64,000 bases of DNA from Shewanella khirikhana. Its GTDB lineage: Bacteria; Pseudomonadota; Gammaproteobacteria; Enterobacterales; Shewanellaceae. Made by a program: the position numbers and the translations under genes. The number at the start of each line of letters is the position of its first letter. Position 1 is the stretch's first letter. The stretch spans positions 3,085,501-3,149,500 of the forward strand of contig NZ_CP020373.1 in assembly GCF_003957745.1 (NCBI RefSeq), in the 5' to 3' direction. The notes beneath the pieces are model-generated. The model saw only the letters and a list, made by a program, of their open reading frames with translations, had not been told where the DNA came from and did no database searches. Positions 8,061 to 16,347 of this stretch are shown one piece after another.

Positions 8061-9398
8061 CCCAGCCCGCTCGGTAGCAAAGTCTGGGCGGGATAGGCTT
8101 TCCAATTGGCTATAGAGGAAGATCACCAAAAGCGTCAGCACGGCGCAGCCGAAGAACAGCCAGGAGCCGTTTAAGAGATCCAGCACTATGCCACCGCCAA
8201 GTGGTGCCAAAGCGAAGCCGAATTCATAGAAGGACGATGCGCCAAAATAGGCGCCGCGCAGATGGCGCGGTGCGATGCGGTCGATGTGCACGTTCATGGT
8301 GGGGAACAGCACCGCTTCCGCCAGACTCATCACCACCACGGCGCCAATCCAGCCCCAAAACAGGGTTACCGGGTTTAACGCCATCCACAGCTGCGATGCG
8401 ATTAACAGCACCAACGCCACCTGAATACGCTTGACCAAAGACCAGTGAGCCATCAGTTTGAGCAGCAAAAACTGGCAGGTGATGATGATCATCGCATTGG
8501 TGAAAATCATTGACGAAATAAGCTCGAGCACATTGGGCACCTCGGCGCGGCTTAAGTACTGCACCAGGGAGCCATCCATCTGGCCGAAGATGAACATGCA
8601 GATAACATTGGCCAGAATAAGGCTTTGCAGCAGCCTGTCTTTGGCAAGTACCCGCAGGGTATAGCGCATGCCGGATGTGGCCTTGTGGTTGCCGGCAGGC
8701 GGCTCTTCTCTGCCATCTCCGCCCTCCTGGCCCTCGCAGCCCTCGTTGCCCTCTTTGCCAACTCCTGTATCGCCCGGCTGACTGCCGTTCACGCCATCAG
8801 CAACCCGGCTAAAGTCGTGTTTGGCAAATCCCCACCAGAGCAGCAACAGCAAAATAGCAAAAGCCACAGTGGTGATGTAAAAACTCGACTGCTCGCCGGT
8901 TAACCCAAGCCAGACACCGGCAATGGGGCCGATGGCGCAGCCTGCATTGACGATAAAGTACATGCTTTGCATCGCCAGTTCCCGGGTCTGGGACTCATGG
9001 ATGATGTCACCAATCAGGGCCGCCACCAAAGGCCGCCACAGCGATGCGGCAATAGAGCAAAGGGTGATAACCAGCGCAAATCCGGGCACCGAATCGGCTT
9101 CGGCCAGCAGCGAAAACGAAATGATGTACAGCACCCCGGCGCCATACATCATCTTTTGCCTGCCAACCTTGTCCGACAGGGCGCTGCAAATAAAACTTAC
9201 CAGCACAGACACCAGCGCCGCCGCAGATAAAATCAGCCCCACCTCGGTGGCCGACAGCCCAAAGCGCTCATAGAGGATCACCGCCAGAAACGGCCACACC
9301 ATGTAGTAGCTGCCACGGGTAATAAAAGAGCCAAACAGCAAAATCCACATCAGGCGCGGAAACTGCTTCACTCTGGCAAGGGAAATATCGCTTTGCAT
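8055..9398 (-). CDS. MFS transporter, probable drug-efflux type
   Basis: This is a twelve-helix major facilitator protein of 447 residues from ATG 9396-9398; a start at 9428 would add ten residues without a ribosome-binding site. Helix 2-3 carries the MFS signature ALSDKVGRQKMMYG near residue 66. The central cytoplasmic loop (about 205-245) is an unusually Gly/Glu-rich low-complexity stretch. The substrate cannot be predicted. The stop codon (TAA, 8057-8055) is part of the recombination core that joins the integron cassette, so the gene was left intact by the insertion. Confidence 0.9.
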   Translation of the reverse strand: MQSDISLARVKQFPRLMWILLFGSFITRGSYYMVWPFLAVILYERFGLSATEVGLILSAAALVSVLVSFICSALSDKVGRQKMMYGAGVLYIISFSLLAEADSVPGFALVITLCSIAASLWRPLVAALIGDIIHESQTRELAMQSMYFIVNAGCAIGPIAGVWLGLTGEQSSFYITTVAFAILLLLLWWGFAKHDFSRVADGVNGSQPGDTGVGKEGNEGCEGQEGGDGREEPPAGNHKATSGMRYTLRVLAKDRLLQSLILANVICMFIFGQMDGSLVQYLSRAEVPNVLELISSMIFTNAMIIITCQFLLLKLMAHWSLVKRIQVALVLLIASQLWMALNPVTLFWGWIGAVVVMSLAEAVLFPTMNVHIDRIAPRHLRGAYFGASSFYEFGFALAPLGGGIVLDLLNGSWLFFGCAVLTLLVIFLYSQLESLSRPDFATERAGG

Positions 9399-9567
9399 AA
9401 TCCATCTCTGGGCTGGGGCATAAAGCAAACTGCCTGGAAGCGGCCTAACTTACTCATGCCTTAACGTTTTTACAACATAACATGTCTGCGGAATAAGCGC
9501 TGAAATAAACGCGAAGCAAAGGGAAGGTGCTTGGGGGCGCTACCTGAATACGGCAAAACGGCAAATA

Positions 9568-9589
9568 AAAGGCGCCGTCAGGCGCCTTT
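9568..9589 (-). terminator. Terminator downstream of the Spo0M-like gene
   Basis: The hairpin AAAGGCGCC-tgac-GGCGCCTTTT (minus strand) lies 15 bases after the stop codon at 9605. Confidence 0.75.
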
Positions 9590-9604
9590 GGGGGTGGGTT
9601 GTTG

Positions 9605-10345
9605 TCAGCGGATATGTTGTTTGAGTCTGCTAAGCACTTCACTGGCGCTGGCGTTATTGGCCAGCGAGAACGCGGTGTAACCATCGCCACGGAAAGCGCG
9701 GTCGAGTTCAATCAAGAGGTGGGTCTCGGCGGTGTCGCACACCAGTGAAATTTCCACTTCACGTAGGCTGGAGAAGCCAAAGCTGCGGGGGTGGAATTCC
9801 AGCTCCTGATAGCAACCGGAGCGGGAACGGAAGCTTGGGGCATTCAAAAAGCCCTGCTCCACATCGGCCTTGGTGAGGGCAAAGCCCAGCTCGTTCATGG
9901 CGGTCAGCACATGTTCCAGTACCGGGGTGGGCAAAATTTCTATGGCATCGTTATCGGATGGGTCGAGGGCAACGTCTATGTCCACCCCGGTTTGCAGCCA
10001 AACCTGACACTGGTTGTTGCGCACCGGCAGCGCTGTGAAGGGGGTTTCCGGATGCAGTTGGCCCTTGAAAGGGATTTCAAGCACCTGGCCGGGCTGGATT
10101 TCAAACGACTTGGCCACCCGCCACTTGGCCAGGCAATGGTTTTTAAAAAAGTCGCCGTTCTCACCGCTTACTTTCACCCGGGTCATCAGAGCAAGATCGA
10201 TACCCTCGACTTTTTGCGGTACATCACCGCCCTGAATAACGATAGTCGCCTCGAATTCCTGTCCGGGGAACAGGCGGCTTTGGTGCAATTGGGTATCAAC
10301 TTTGGCGCTGCCAATACCAACGGCAGCAAGAAGTTTCTTGAACAT
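9605..10345 (-). CDS. Spo0M-family (arrestin-like) protein
   Basis: The 246-residue product starts MFKKLLAAVGIGSAKVDTQL, typical of the Spo0M family, in which a two-domain arrestin-like beta-sandwich is described. The family is named for a sporulation-control protein of Bacillus but is widespread in non-sporulating proteobacteria, where its role is unsettled. Supporting features are the early segment PGQEFEATIVIQGGDVPQKVEGI and the late block HPRSFGFSSLREVEISLV. The start at 10345 was chosen over 10423 because family members begin at this motif. It is a single gene with its own terminator. Confidence 0.85.
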   Translation of the reverse strand: MFKKLLAAVGIGSAKVDTQLHQSRLFPGQEFEATIVIQGGDVPQKVEGIDLALMTRVKVSGENGDFFKNHCLAKWRVAKSFEIQPGQVLEIPFKGQLHPETPFTALPVRNNQCQVWLQTGVDIDVALDPSDNDAIEILPTPVLEHVLTAMNELGFALTKADVEQGFLNAPSFRSRSGCYQELEFHPRSFGFSSLREVEISLVCDTAETHLLIELDRAFRGDGYTAFSLANNASASEVLSRLKQHIR

Positions 10346-10576
10346 GTATCCATCCACAGTATCAAAAGAAGCGGGCATTATGCGGTTGTGCCCGGCCCGG
10401 GTAAAGCCCGGGTTCACAGTCATTTACACGGCCAATTTGGCCTGGATCACATCTTCTCCCGCCGAGGTTAAATCAGGATTAATTGTGGTTCACATCCCTT
10501 CTCTGGCCGCCATCTGCGGCGCTAGAATCCGCGCCTTTCCCTAATAACCCGATTGCAATAAGGAGTACTTTGCAAC

Positions 10577-11872
10577 ATGAAGAAGTTAGCTTCTCTGACA
10601 CTTATTCCCCTGGTCGCCAGCCTCACAGCCTGCGGCGGCAGCGACAATAACGACAGTGGCCAGCCTGTTATCCCAACGGCCCCGGCCAGTATTTCCGGTG
10701 AGCTCGAAGCCGTATCCGGCAGCATCCTTAACATCAATGGCCGCAGCCTGGACGCCGCCGGTGCCCGCTTCGAAGGCACCAGCTTATCTGAGCTTAAGCC
10801 CGGCATGGTACTCGACATTAAAACCGAAAAAGGCGTCGCCACCGACGTGATCCTCAACAGCGAATTGCAGGCCCCGGTGAGCAATATTGATGGCGATGTA
10901 CTGACCATGGCGGGCATTCGGGTGCTCACCAAAGAGGCTCACTTCGATGACGGCCTGAGTCTCAGCGCCATCAAGCCAGGCGATATGCTGGAAGTGAGCG
11001 GCTTTTACCTCGATGGTGACCAGCTTAAAGCCAGCTTTATTGAGCGCAGCGACGACAGCCACAGCGAACTCGAAGGTGTGGTCACGGCGCTGAATACCGA
11101 GGCGAAACAGTTCAAACTCGGCAAAGTAACCGTGGACTACAGCGCCAGTTCCATCAGCCTGAACAACGGCGATCTGGTCGAAGTTGAAGGCCTGCTCGAT
11201 GGTCTGAGCCTCAAGGCCAGCAATATCGAAAAGCAAAACCGCGAGCATAATCAGGGCGATGAAATCGAGGCCGAAGGGCTTATCAGCTGGATGAGTCAGG
11301 ACGGCTCGCATCTGCTGCTCAATCAGCAAACCTCGGTGGCCATCACCGACCAGACCCGTTTTGAAGACGGCAGCGCCGCCGATCTGAAGGTGGGCAACCA
11401 AATTGAAGTGGAAGGCAGCTGGGATCTGGGCGCCATGAACCTGGTGGCCAAAGAAATTGAATTTGAGCACAAGGGCGACAGCGGCTTTGAGCTGGATGAG
11501 CGCGAATTTGAAGCCCCGGGCTTTGCCACTCTGGATGCCAACGGCCGCATCAACCTTAATGGCATCAGCCTGACCCTGTCATCCGCCGCCGAGTTTGATG
11601 ACCTCTTGCCCGCCGATGTTAACGGCAGCAACTGGGTATCGCTCTCAGGTTACGAGCAAGCGGGCGAGTTTATCGTGACTGAAATCGAAGCCAAGCAGCA
11701 AACCAGCCGCATCGAACTCGAAGGTAAGGTTCAGGCGCTGGACGCCGAGGCCGGACTCTTCGGTTATCAAACCGTGGATGGCAGCCTGAATGCCTTTGTT
11801 GGCAAGCACGGCGAGTTTGAGTGCACCCTGGGCGCCAATCAGCAAATCAGCGGCTGTGTTATTGATAACTAA
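10577..11872 (+). CDS. DUF5666-type repeat lipoprotein
   Basis: The protein is 431 residues, with a lipoprotein signal ending in the lipobox LTAC (Cys19) followed by GGSDNNDSG. This predicts an outer-membrane or periplasmic lipoprotein. The rest consists of about five repeats of a small beta-domain of 60-80 residues, each with an acidic 'LEGVV..L....F.LG...V' pattern followed by 'L..GD.VEVEG'. That matches the DUF5666 family as I remember it. No enzymatic motif is seen. A ribosome-binding site AAGGAG lies at 10560-10565. Its last codons have been copied into a tandem repeat (see 11852-11948). Confidence 0.8.
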   Translation: MKKLASLTLIPLVASLTACGGSDNNDSGQPVIPTAPASISGELEAVSGSILNINGRSLDAAGARFEGTSLSELKPGMVLDIKTEKGVATDVILNSELQAPVSNIDGDVLTMAGIRVLTKEAHFDDGLSLSAIKPGDMLEVSGFYLDGDQLKASFIERSDDSHSELEGVVTALNTEAKQFKLGKVTVDYSASSISLNNGDLVEVEGLLDGLSLKASNIEKQNREHNQGDEIEAEGLISWMSQDGSHLLLNQQTSVAITDQTRFEDGSAADLKVGNQIEVEGSWDLGAMNLVAKEIEFEHKGDSGFELDEREFEAPGFATLDANGRINLNGISLTLSSAAEFDDLLPADVNGSNWVSLSGYEQAGEFIVTEIEAKQQTSRIELEGKVQALDAEAGLFGYQTVDGSLNAFVGKHGEFECTLGANQQISGCVIDN

Positions 11873-11948
11873 AGCTGCGCACAGGATAACTAAAGCTGCG
11901 CTCTGAACAACTGAAGCTGTGCACTGGATAACTGACGCTGCGAAGCAG
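11852..11948 (+). repeat. 21-bp tandem repeat carrying successive in-frame stop codons
   Basis: The final 21 bases of the DUF5666 gene (11852-11872, ending GATAACTAA) are followed by related 21-base units at 11873-11893, 11894-11914 and 11915-11935, then a decayed partial unit. Every unit begins with a GGCTG/AGCTG-like word and ends with a stop codon (TAA, TAA, TGA, TGA) in the frame of the gene. A hairpin CCCTGTC/GACAGGG follows at 11952-11980 without a clear T tract. Confidence 0.8.
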
Positions 11949-11996
11949 ACTCCCTGTCTCTCAGGCTTTCAACGACAGGGCCTGCGGGCGTGAAAG

Positions 11997-12887
11997 CTAG
12001 CCTGCAGTGCCCGCAAGCGCCTGCCACAGCCGCGTAGCCACTGGCCCCGGTGCGCCATCGGCACGGCGCACCAGTGAGTATCCAAACTGCTCACGGGCAC
12101 TGAAATCATTCAATTCCGGCACCAATAAACGGCCTTCTTCGAGGGCCGTTTTTATCATCCACAACGGCAAGCGCCCCCAGCCCATCCCTTGTTCAATCAG
12201 CGACAGCTTGGTGGCAAAGTTGTTGACGTACCAGTGGCGCTGGGCGCTTTGCACCCCAAGTTTGAGGCCGCGGGTGCCGCTGCCGCTGTCCTGCACCAGG
12301 ATCTGGTATTCATCCTTCAGCTGGGCCACCGAGTGAAGCGCACCATGGCGGGCAAGCAGTTTGGGCGACGCCACATTAACCATCTCGCCCCGGGTCAGGA
12401 ATTGGCTTTGCAACCTCACGCCCGGGCTCAGTGCCGGATTCACCGGGCTGATGCAAAGCTCGGCCAGATCTTTTTGCACCAGCTCCACCGCCCCGGTTAA
12501 GTATTCCTGACGGATAACGATTTCACAGGCGGGAAACTCGGCCTGCACCGCCTCAAAGGCTGGCAATATCGGCGCCAGCTCAAAAGAGGCTTCCACCGCC
12601 AGCGTGACTGAGGCCTCGTTCCCTCCCGCCAGGAAGGTCGCCACCTGCAACAGCTCGTTATGGGTCTCCAGGGTCCGCAGCGCCAGTTGATGGATGCGTT
12701 TGCCTTCGTCGGTAAGCGCCAGTCGGTAAGCCTCACGACTGAAAAGACGCAGCCCGAGTTGGGACTCCAACTGCCGAATGGCGTGGGTCAGCGCCGGTTG
12801 GGTCTTACACAGGCTGTCGGCGGCAAGGCGCAGCGAGCCGCATTCCACCACGGCTTTAAGCACCTTGAACTGATCGATAGAGGGCAT
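11997..12887 (-). CDS. LysR-family transcriptional regulator
   Basis: The 296-residue protein has the N-terminal winged helix-turn-helix of LysR proteins: LRLAADSLCKTQPALTHAIRQLE at residues 18-40. A substrate-binding-like effector domain with typical length follows. It diverges from the DoxX gene across 100 AT-rich bases containing ATGAATCAT and repeated CCTGAT words, where it may bind. The effector and regulon are unknown; the DoxX gene is the obvious candidate target. Confidence 0.92.
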   Translation of the reverse strand: MPSIDQFKVLKAVVECGSLRLAADSLCKTQPALTHAIRQLESQLGLRLFSREAYRLALTDEGKRIHQLALRTLETHNELLQVATFLAGGNEASVTLAVEASFELAPILPAFEAVQAEFPACEIVIRQEYLTGAVELVQKDLAELCISPVNPALSPGVRLQSQFLTRGEMVNVASPKLLARHGALHSVAQLKDEYQILVQDSGSGTRGLKLGVQSAQRHWYVNNFATKLSLIEQGMGWGRLPLWMIKTALEEGRLLVPELNDFSAREQFGYSLVRRADGAPGPVATRLWQALAGTAG

Positions 12888-12987
12888 AAAGATAAACCTG
12901 ATGAATCATCCTGATAAATTAACATCAATATAATTTATTTTTTAAGCTGTGAATACTGAGGGCGGTTCATCAACATCGGAGCATTTT

Positions 12988-13350
12988 ATGAGTAAGCTCA
13001 AAGGCATATTAAAGCTCGCCCCCATTGTTTTGCTGGCACTGCCCATGCTTGGGTTTGGCGCCGCCAAACTGGCTGGCGTGCCCGAGCTGCACCGTGCCTT
13101 TCATGCCATGAACTTGCCAGCCTGGTTTGGCTACTTTATTGGTGCGGCTGAAGTGGCCGCCGGGATCGGCTTGCTGCTGCCCCGCTGGAGCGCCCTTGCC
13201 GCCACTGGACTTGTTCCAATAATGGCTGGTGCGGCAGGTTTCCACATTGCCTTCGATGTGCCCTCACCCTTTCCGGCGCTGGTTTTTATGGCGCTTTGTT
13301 TCTATATCATCAACCTGCGCCGTAAAGAGGCTATCTGGTATCCCTTCTAG
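12988..13350 (+). CDS. DoxX-family membrane protein
   Basis: This small integral membrane protein of 120 residues has four predicted helices. The pattern GAAKLAG..ELHRAF near residue 22-36 and the second-helix block GAAEVAAGIGLLLP belong to the DoxX/DoxD-like family. Members are often associated with quinone or thiol redox functions, but no activity can be deduced here. The ATG at 12988 was chosen over an upstream in-frame codon at 12949 because of CGGAG at 12977-12981. It is divergent from the LysR regulator. Confidence 0.82.
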   Translation: MSKLKGILKLAPIVLLALPMLGFGAAKLAGVPELHRAFHAMNLPAWFGYFIGAAEVAAGIGLLLPRWSALAATGLVPIMAGAAGFHIAFDVPSPFPALVFMALCFYIINLRRKEAIWYPF

Positions 13351-13387
13351 GGCTTACCGGCCTTTAATGCAGCGATTTTCCATCTGG

Positions 13388-13417
13388 AAGGGAGTTTCTC
13401 AGGCTCCCCTTTTTTTG
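13388..13417 (+). terminator. Terminator of the DoxX-family gene
   Basis: A GGGAG / CTCCC hairpin is followed by seven T residues. Confidence 0.75.
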
Positions 13418-13596
13418 TCCTTTTTCCCCTCAAACAGGCCGCGCTGTGCCACATCTTCGGCCGCATTTTTTGGCCTTTACTGGCAAACAGGGTAAAGTGG
13501 CCTATTCCGGCGGCAGACTCCCCCGGAAGCGGCATAACCATTGATGTTTTGCCGCGATAACAACACCAATAAAAAAGACAAAGAGAAGGACAAGTC

Positions 13597-15132
13597 ATGA
13601 GTCAATCAAGCAATTTGTCGGGCAACGACCTTACCGAGGTCAAACAGCTCGGCATGTGGGCCTCCATCATGAGCCTGGGTTACATTTTCTGGCTGGTTGG
13701 CGGCATGGAACTGGTAGAGCGCATTGCCTACTACGGCGTGAAAGCCAGTGCCGGTCTGTATGCCAAAGCGCCTGTGTCCGAAGGCGGTCTGGGCATTACC
13801 CTGTCTGACTACGGCATTATTATTTCCAGCTGGGCCATTCTGCAGACCTTTATCCCGGTATTTACCGGCGGTATTTCCGACCGGGTGGGCTACAAAGAAA
13901 CCATCTTCGCCTCCACCATCATTAAAATCTGCGGCTATCTGTGCATGGCGTTTTTCCCAAGCTTTTGGGGCTTTTTGGCAGGCGCCATGCTGCTGGCAGC
14001 CGGTACAGGTATCTTTAAGCCCGGTATCCAAGGCACCCTGGTGCTGGCAACAAGGCGCGACAACAGCTCCATGGCCTGGGGGATTTTCTATCAGGTGGTG
14101 AATATCGGCGGCTTCCTTGGCCCCTTGGTAGCCGTGCATATGCGCCAGCTCTCCTGGGACAATGTGTTCTACGCCTGCGCCGCGATTATCTCGCTTAACT
14201 TTTTGTTTTTGCTTACCTATAAAGAGCCCGGCAAAGAAGCCCGCCTCGAGCGCCAGCGCAAAATCAAAGCCGGCGAAATGAAGCAGGACTTCCTGTGGAA
14301 GGACGCCTGGAACGAGCTGAAAAAGCCAGTGGTGATTTACTACATGCTGGTGTTCGCCGGTTTCTGGTTCCTGTTTAACTCGCTGTTCGATGTGCTGCCC
14401 ATTCACATTGCCGAATGGGTGGATACCAGCGTGATTGTCTCGACCCTGTTTGGCGAAGAAGGTACCCGCAGTGGCATTTTGCAGTTCTGGCTGGGGCTGA
14501 ATAACGAAGGCACCAAGGTGATGCCAGAGGGCATGCTGAACCTGAACGCAGGCCTTATCATGACCAGCTGCTTCTTGGTGGCAGCCCTTACCGCCAAGTA
14601 CCGCATCACCACCGCCATGCTGTGGGGCTGCCTGCTGTCCATCGGTGCCTTTGTGATGATAGGTGCCACCCATGCCGCCTGGTACATAGTGCTGGCGATT
14701 GCCATGTTCTCTGTGGGCGAAATGATGATTAGCCCGAAAAAGAACGAGTTTATGGGCAATATCGCCCCCGAGGGCAAAAAAGCCATGTATCTGGGCTTTG
14801 TAATGCTGCCACAGGGCATAGGTTGGGGCCTGGAAGGCTATTTCGGCCCCAAGCTGTATGAGATGTACGCCTCGAAAGAAAAGTTCGCGCGCCAGATGCT
14901 GGGTGAAGAAGGCATGAGCCCGACCGATGTGGCCGCCATCCCCCAGGGTGAAGCCTTTACCCGCCTGGTGGAATTCACCGGTCGCGGCAGCCGCGAGCTG
15001 ACGGAAGTGCTCTACAATGCCCACAATATTGGCATGGCCTGGTACATCATTGCCGCCATCGGCACCATCTCTGCGGTGGGGATTTTTATCTACGGCAAGT
15101 GGCTGCTGAAGATGCAGCAGCAAAACGCCTGA
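13597..15132 (+). CDS. POT/PTR-type MFS transporter
   Basis: The 511-residue membrane protein carries two hallmarks of proton-dependent oligopeptide transporters: an ExxER motif in the first helix (MELVERIAYYG near residue 33) and FYQVVNIGGFLGP near residue 167. Peptides are therefore the likely substrates, though other solutes are possible for this divergent subgroup. A large loop with VDTSVIVSTLFGEEGTRSG lies near residue 278. AGAAGGAC precedes the ATG. A terminator follows closely, so the gene is monocistronic. A 521-codon open frame on the opposite strand is only a shadow. Confidence 0.85.
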   Translation: MSQSSNLSGNDLTEVKQLGMWASIMSLGYIFWLVGGMELVERIAYYGVKASAGLYAKAPVSEGGLGITLSDYGIIISSWAILQTFIPVFTGGISDRVGYKETIFASTIIKICGYLCMAFFPSFWGFLAGAMLLAAGTGIFKPGIQGTLVLATRRDNSSMAWGIFYQVVNIGGFLGPLVAVHMRQLSWDNVFYACAAIISLNFLFLLTYKEPGKEARLERQRKIKAGEMKQDFLWKDAWNELKKPVVIYYMLVFAGFWFLFNSLFDVLPIHIAEWVDTSVIVSTLFGEEGTRSGILQFWLGLNNEGTKVMPEGMLNLNAGLIMTSCFLVAALTAKYRITTAMLWGCLLSIGAFVMIGATHAAWYIVLAIAMFSVGEMMISPKKNEFMGNIAPEGKKAMYLGFVMLPQGIGWGLEGYFGPKLYEMYASKEKFARQMLGEEGMSPTDVAAIPQGEAFTRLVEFTGRGSRELTEVLYNAHNIGMAWYIIAAIGTISAVGIFIYGKWLLKMQQQNA

Positions 15133-15157
15133 GATAGCCTGAGCGCACGTTAACCTC

Positions 15158-15185
15158 AAAAAAGCAGCCACAGGGCTGCTTTTTT
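15158..15185 (+). terminator. Terminator of the POT-type transporter gene
   Basis: A perfect hairpin AAAAAAGCAGCC-acag-GGCTGCTTTTTT. Confidence 0.92.
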
Positions 15186-15328
15186 ATTGTCATGTTGGCA
15201 AAGCGACTGACAAACGGGGATCCCCGTAGGTTTGTGAGCATACAAAGCTTCCCGGGCTTACGCCTTAAAGGCATAAGCCAGCACAACACAGCCCAGTTCG
15301 AAACCTGCGTCACCACCTCATTCGCGGT

Positions 15329-15760
15329 TTACTTCACCACCAGCACAGGGCACTTGGCGCCATTGGCCACAGCTTCAGCCACATTGGCGTGCAAAAAGTG
15401 GCGAATGCCTGAGTATCCGTGGCTGGCAATCACCACCATACCCATATCGAACTCATTGGCTTCTTTGATGATTTCATCCGCCGCCTCACCCATACGGATT
15501 TTGGTTTCCACCTGCAAATCGGTATTGAGTTTGGCGAGCAGTGACTTCATCTTCTCGGCGGCCGCCTCCTCCATGCTCTTGGCCAGCTCCTCCGGGGTAA
15601 TAGCCAAAATCATAAAGTTTTCATCGCCCATGGGCCTTGGGACCACGTGCAAAATCTTCAGCCCCACCTGATACAGGTTGGCCATTTCCACCGCATACCT
15701 GAGGGCATGGGATGCCGTTTCCGAAAAGTCGGTCGGCCACAAAATTGCGTTACTGACCAT
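15329..15760 (-). CDS. Universal stress protein (UspA family), ATP motif degenerate
   Basis: A single-domain Usp protein of 143 residues starting with the usual 'AILWPTDFSETASHALRYAVE'. The C-terminal nucleotide motif of ATP-binding Usps, G-x2-G-x9-G-S/T, reads here A-SH-G-YSGIRHFLH-AN, so the first Gly and the Gly-Ser pair are lost. It is therefore probably of the non-ATP-binding class. It lies downstream of the SpoIIAA-like gene in the same direction (42-base gap), suggesting co-transcription. Confidence 0.92.
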   Translation of the reverse strand: MVSNAILWPTDFSETASHALRYAVEMANLYQVGLKILHVVPRPMGDENFMILAITPEELAKSMEEAAAEKMKSLLAKLNTDLQVETKIRMGEAADEIIKEANEFDMGMVVIASHGYSGIRHFLHANVAEAVANGAKCPVLVVK

Positions 15761-15802
15761 AATTACCTCCAGATCCAGCCTGGTAAATGTGCAGGCCTGA
15801 CG

Positions 15803-16186
15803 TCAATCGCCAAGCCACTCCAGCGCATCCTGACGGTCGACAAAGAACCTGGCATCGGCCGGGGTAAACCAGTCGGCAAGCTTGGTCAGCCACTCCTGCC
15901 AACCGGGTTTGCCCACCACGGCAATCTTTTCAAAGTGCCGCCCGTGTTTGATACCAAGCTTCAGGTCGTCCCACATGGCCCGCGCTTCCCAGCCTTCCAG
16001 CTCGGTGGCATCCACCAGCATGTAGATGTCAGGGTCTTTTACGCCTTCAATGGCGCCTTCCAGCACAGGCACCATGCGCTCGTAGTCTTCGTGGGTTAAG
16101 GTGCCAACCACCTTGAGCACCACAAAGAAATCATCTTTGCCATGGCGTTCAACGCCAATGGTGAGTCCGTGTCTGAGAGTTGTCAT
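15803..16186 (-). CDS. STAS/SpoIIAA-like protein
   Basis: The 127-residue product resembles the SpoIIAA-like (STAS) family of small cytosolic proteins: a beta-strand-rich start, then GTLTHEDYERMVPVLE, DPDIYMLVDATELEGWEA and a C-terminal helix. The start at 16186 has GGAGC nearby, preferable to the in-frame codon at 16204. The function is not known; lipid- or protein-binding regulatory roles are described for relatives. It probably forms an operon with the Usp gene. Confidence 0.82.
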   Translation of the reverse strand: MTTLRHGLTIGVERHGKDDFFVVLKVVGTLTHEDYERMVPVLEGAIEGVKDPDIYMLVDATELEGWEARAMWDDLKLGIKHGRHFEKIAVVGKPGWQEWLTKLADWFTPADARFFVDRQDALEWLGD

Positions 16187-16274
16187 ATCGTGCTCCTTCA
16201 CCACTTTCTCTGTTTATTGTAGGCGGGCATTGCCCTTGCCAAAGGTGATCCCGATCAAGTTTTTCCCGAAGGCA

Positions 16275-16323
16275 TTGTCAAAATCCGTCCCCCGGACTAC
16301 CATAGACCGACTAATCAGTCGGT
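16275..16323 (+). promoter_or_regulatory. Promoter and TetR-type operator of the aldehyde dehydrogenase operon
   Basis: A -35-like TTGTCA (16275-16280) and -10-like TACCAT (16298-16303) are spaced by 17 bases. Just downstream is a perfect inverted repeat at 16306-16323 with arms ACCGACT / AGTCGGT around AATC, overlapping the expected transcription start. The downstream tetR gene is the likely source of its repressor. Confidence 0.7.
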
Positions 16324-16347
16324 TTTATTTTCAGCAAGGATACCACC

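Noticed and set aside
11852..11948. Short regular repeats considered as a CRISPR array
   Set aside because: The units are contiguous with no spacers and begin inside a gene. No cas genes are in the window.
13606..15171. 521-codon open frame on the minus strand
   Set aside because: It is the mirror of the POT-type transporter gene; the protein has no recognisable family and is His/Gln-rich.
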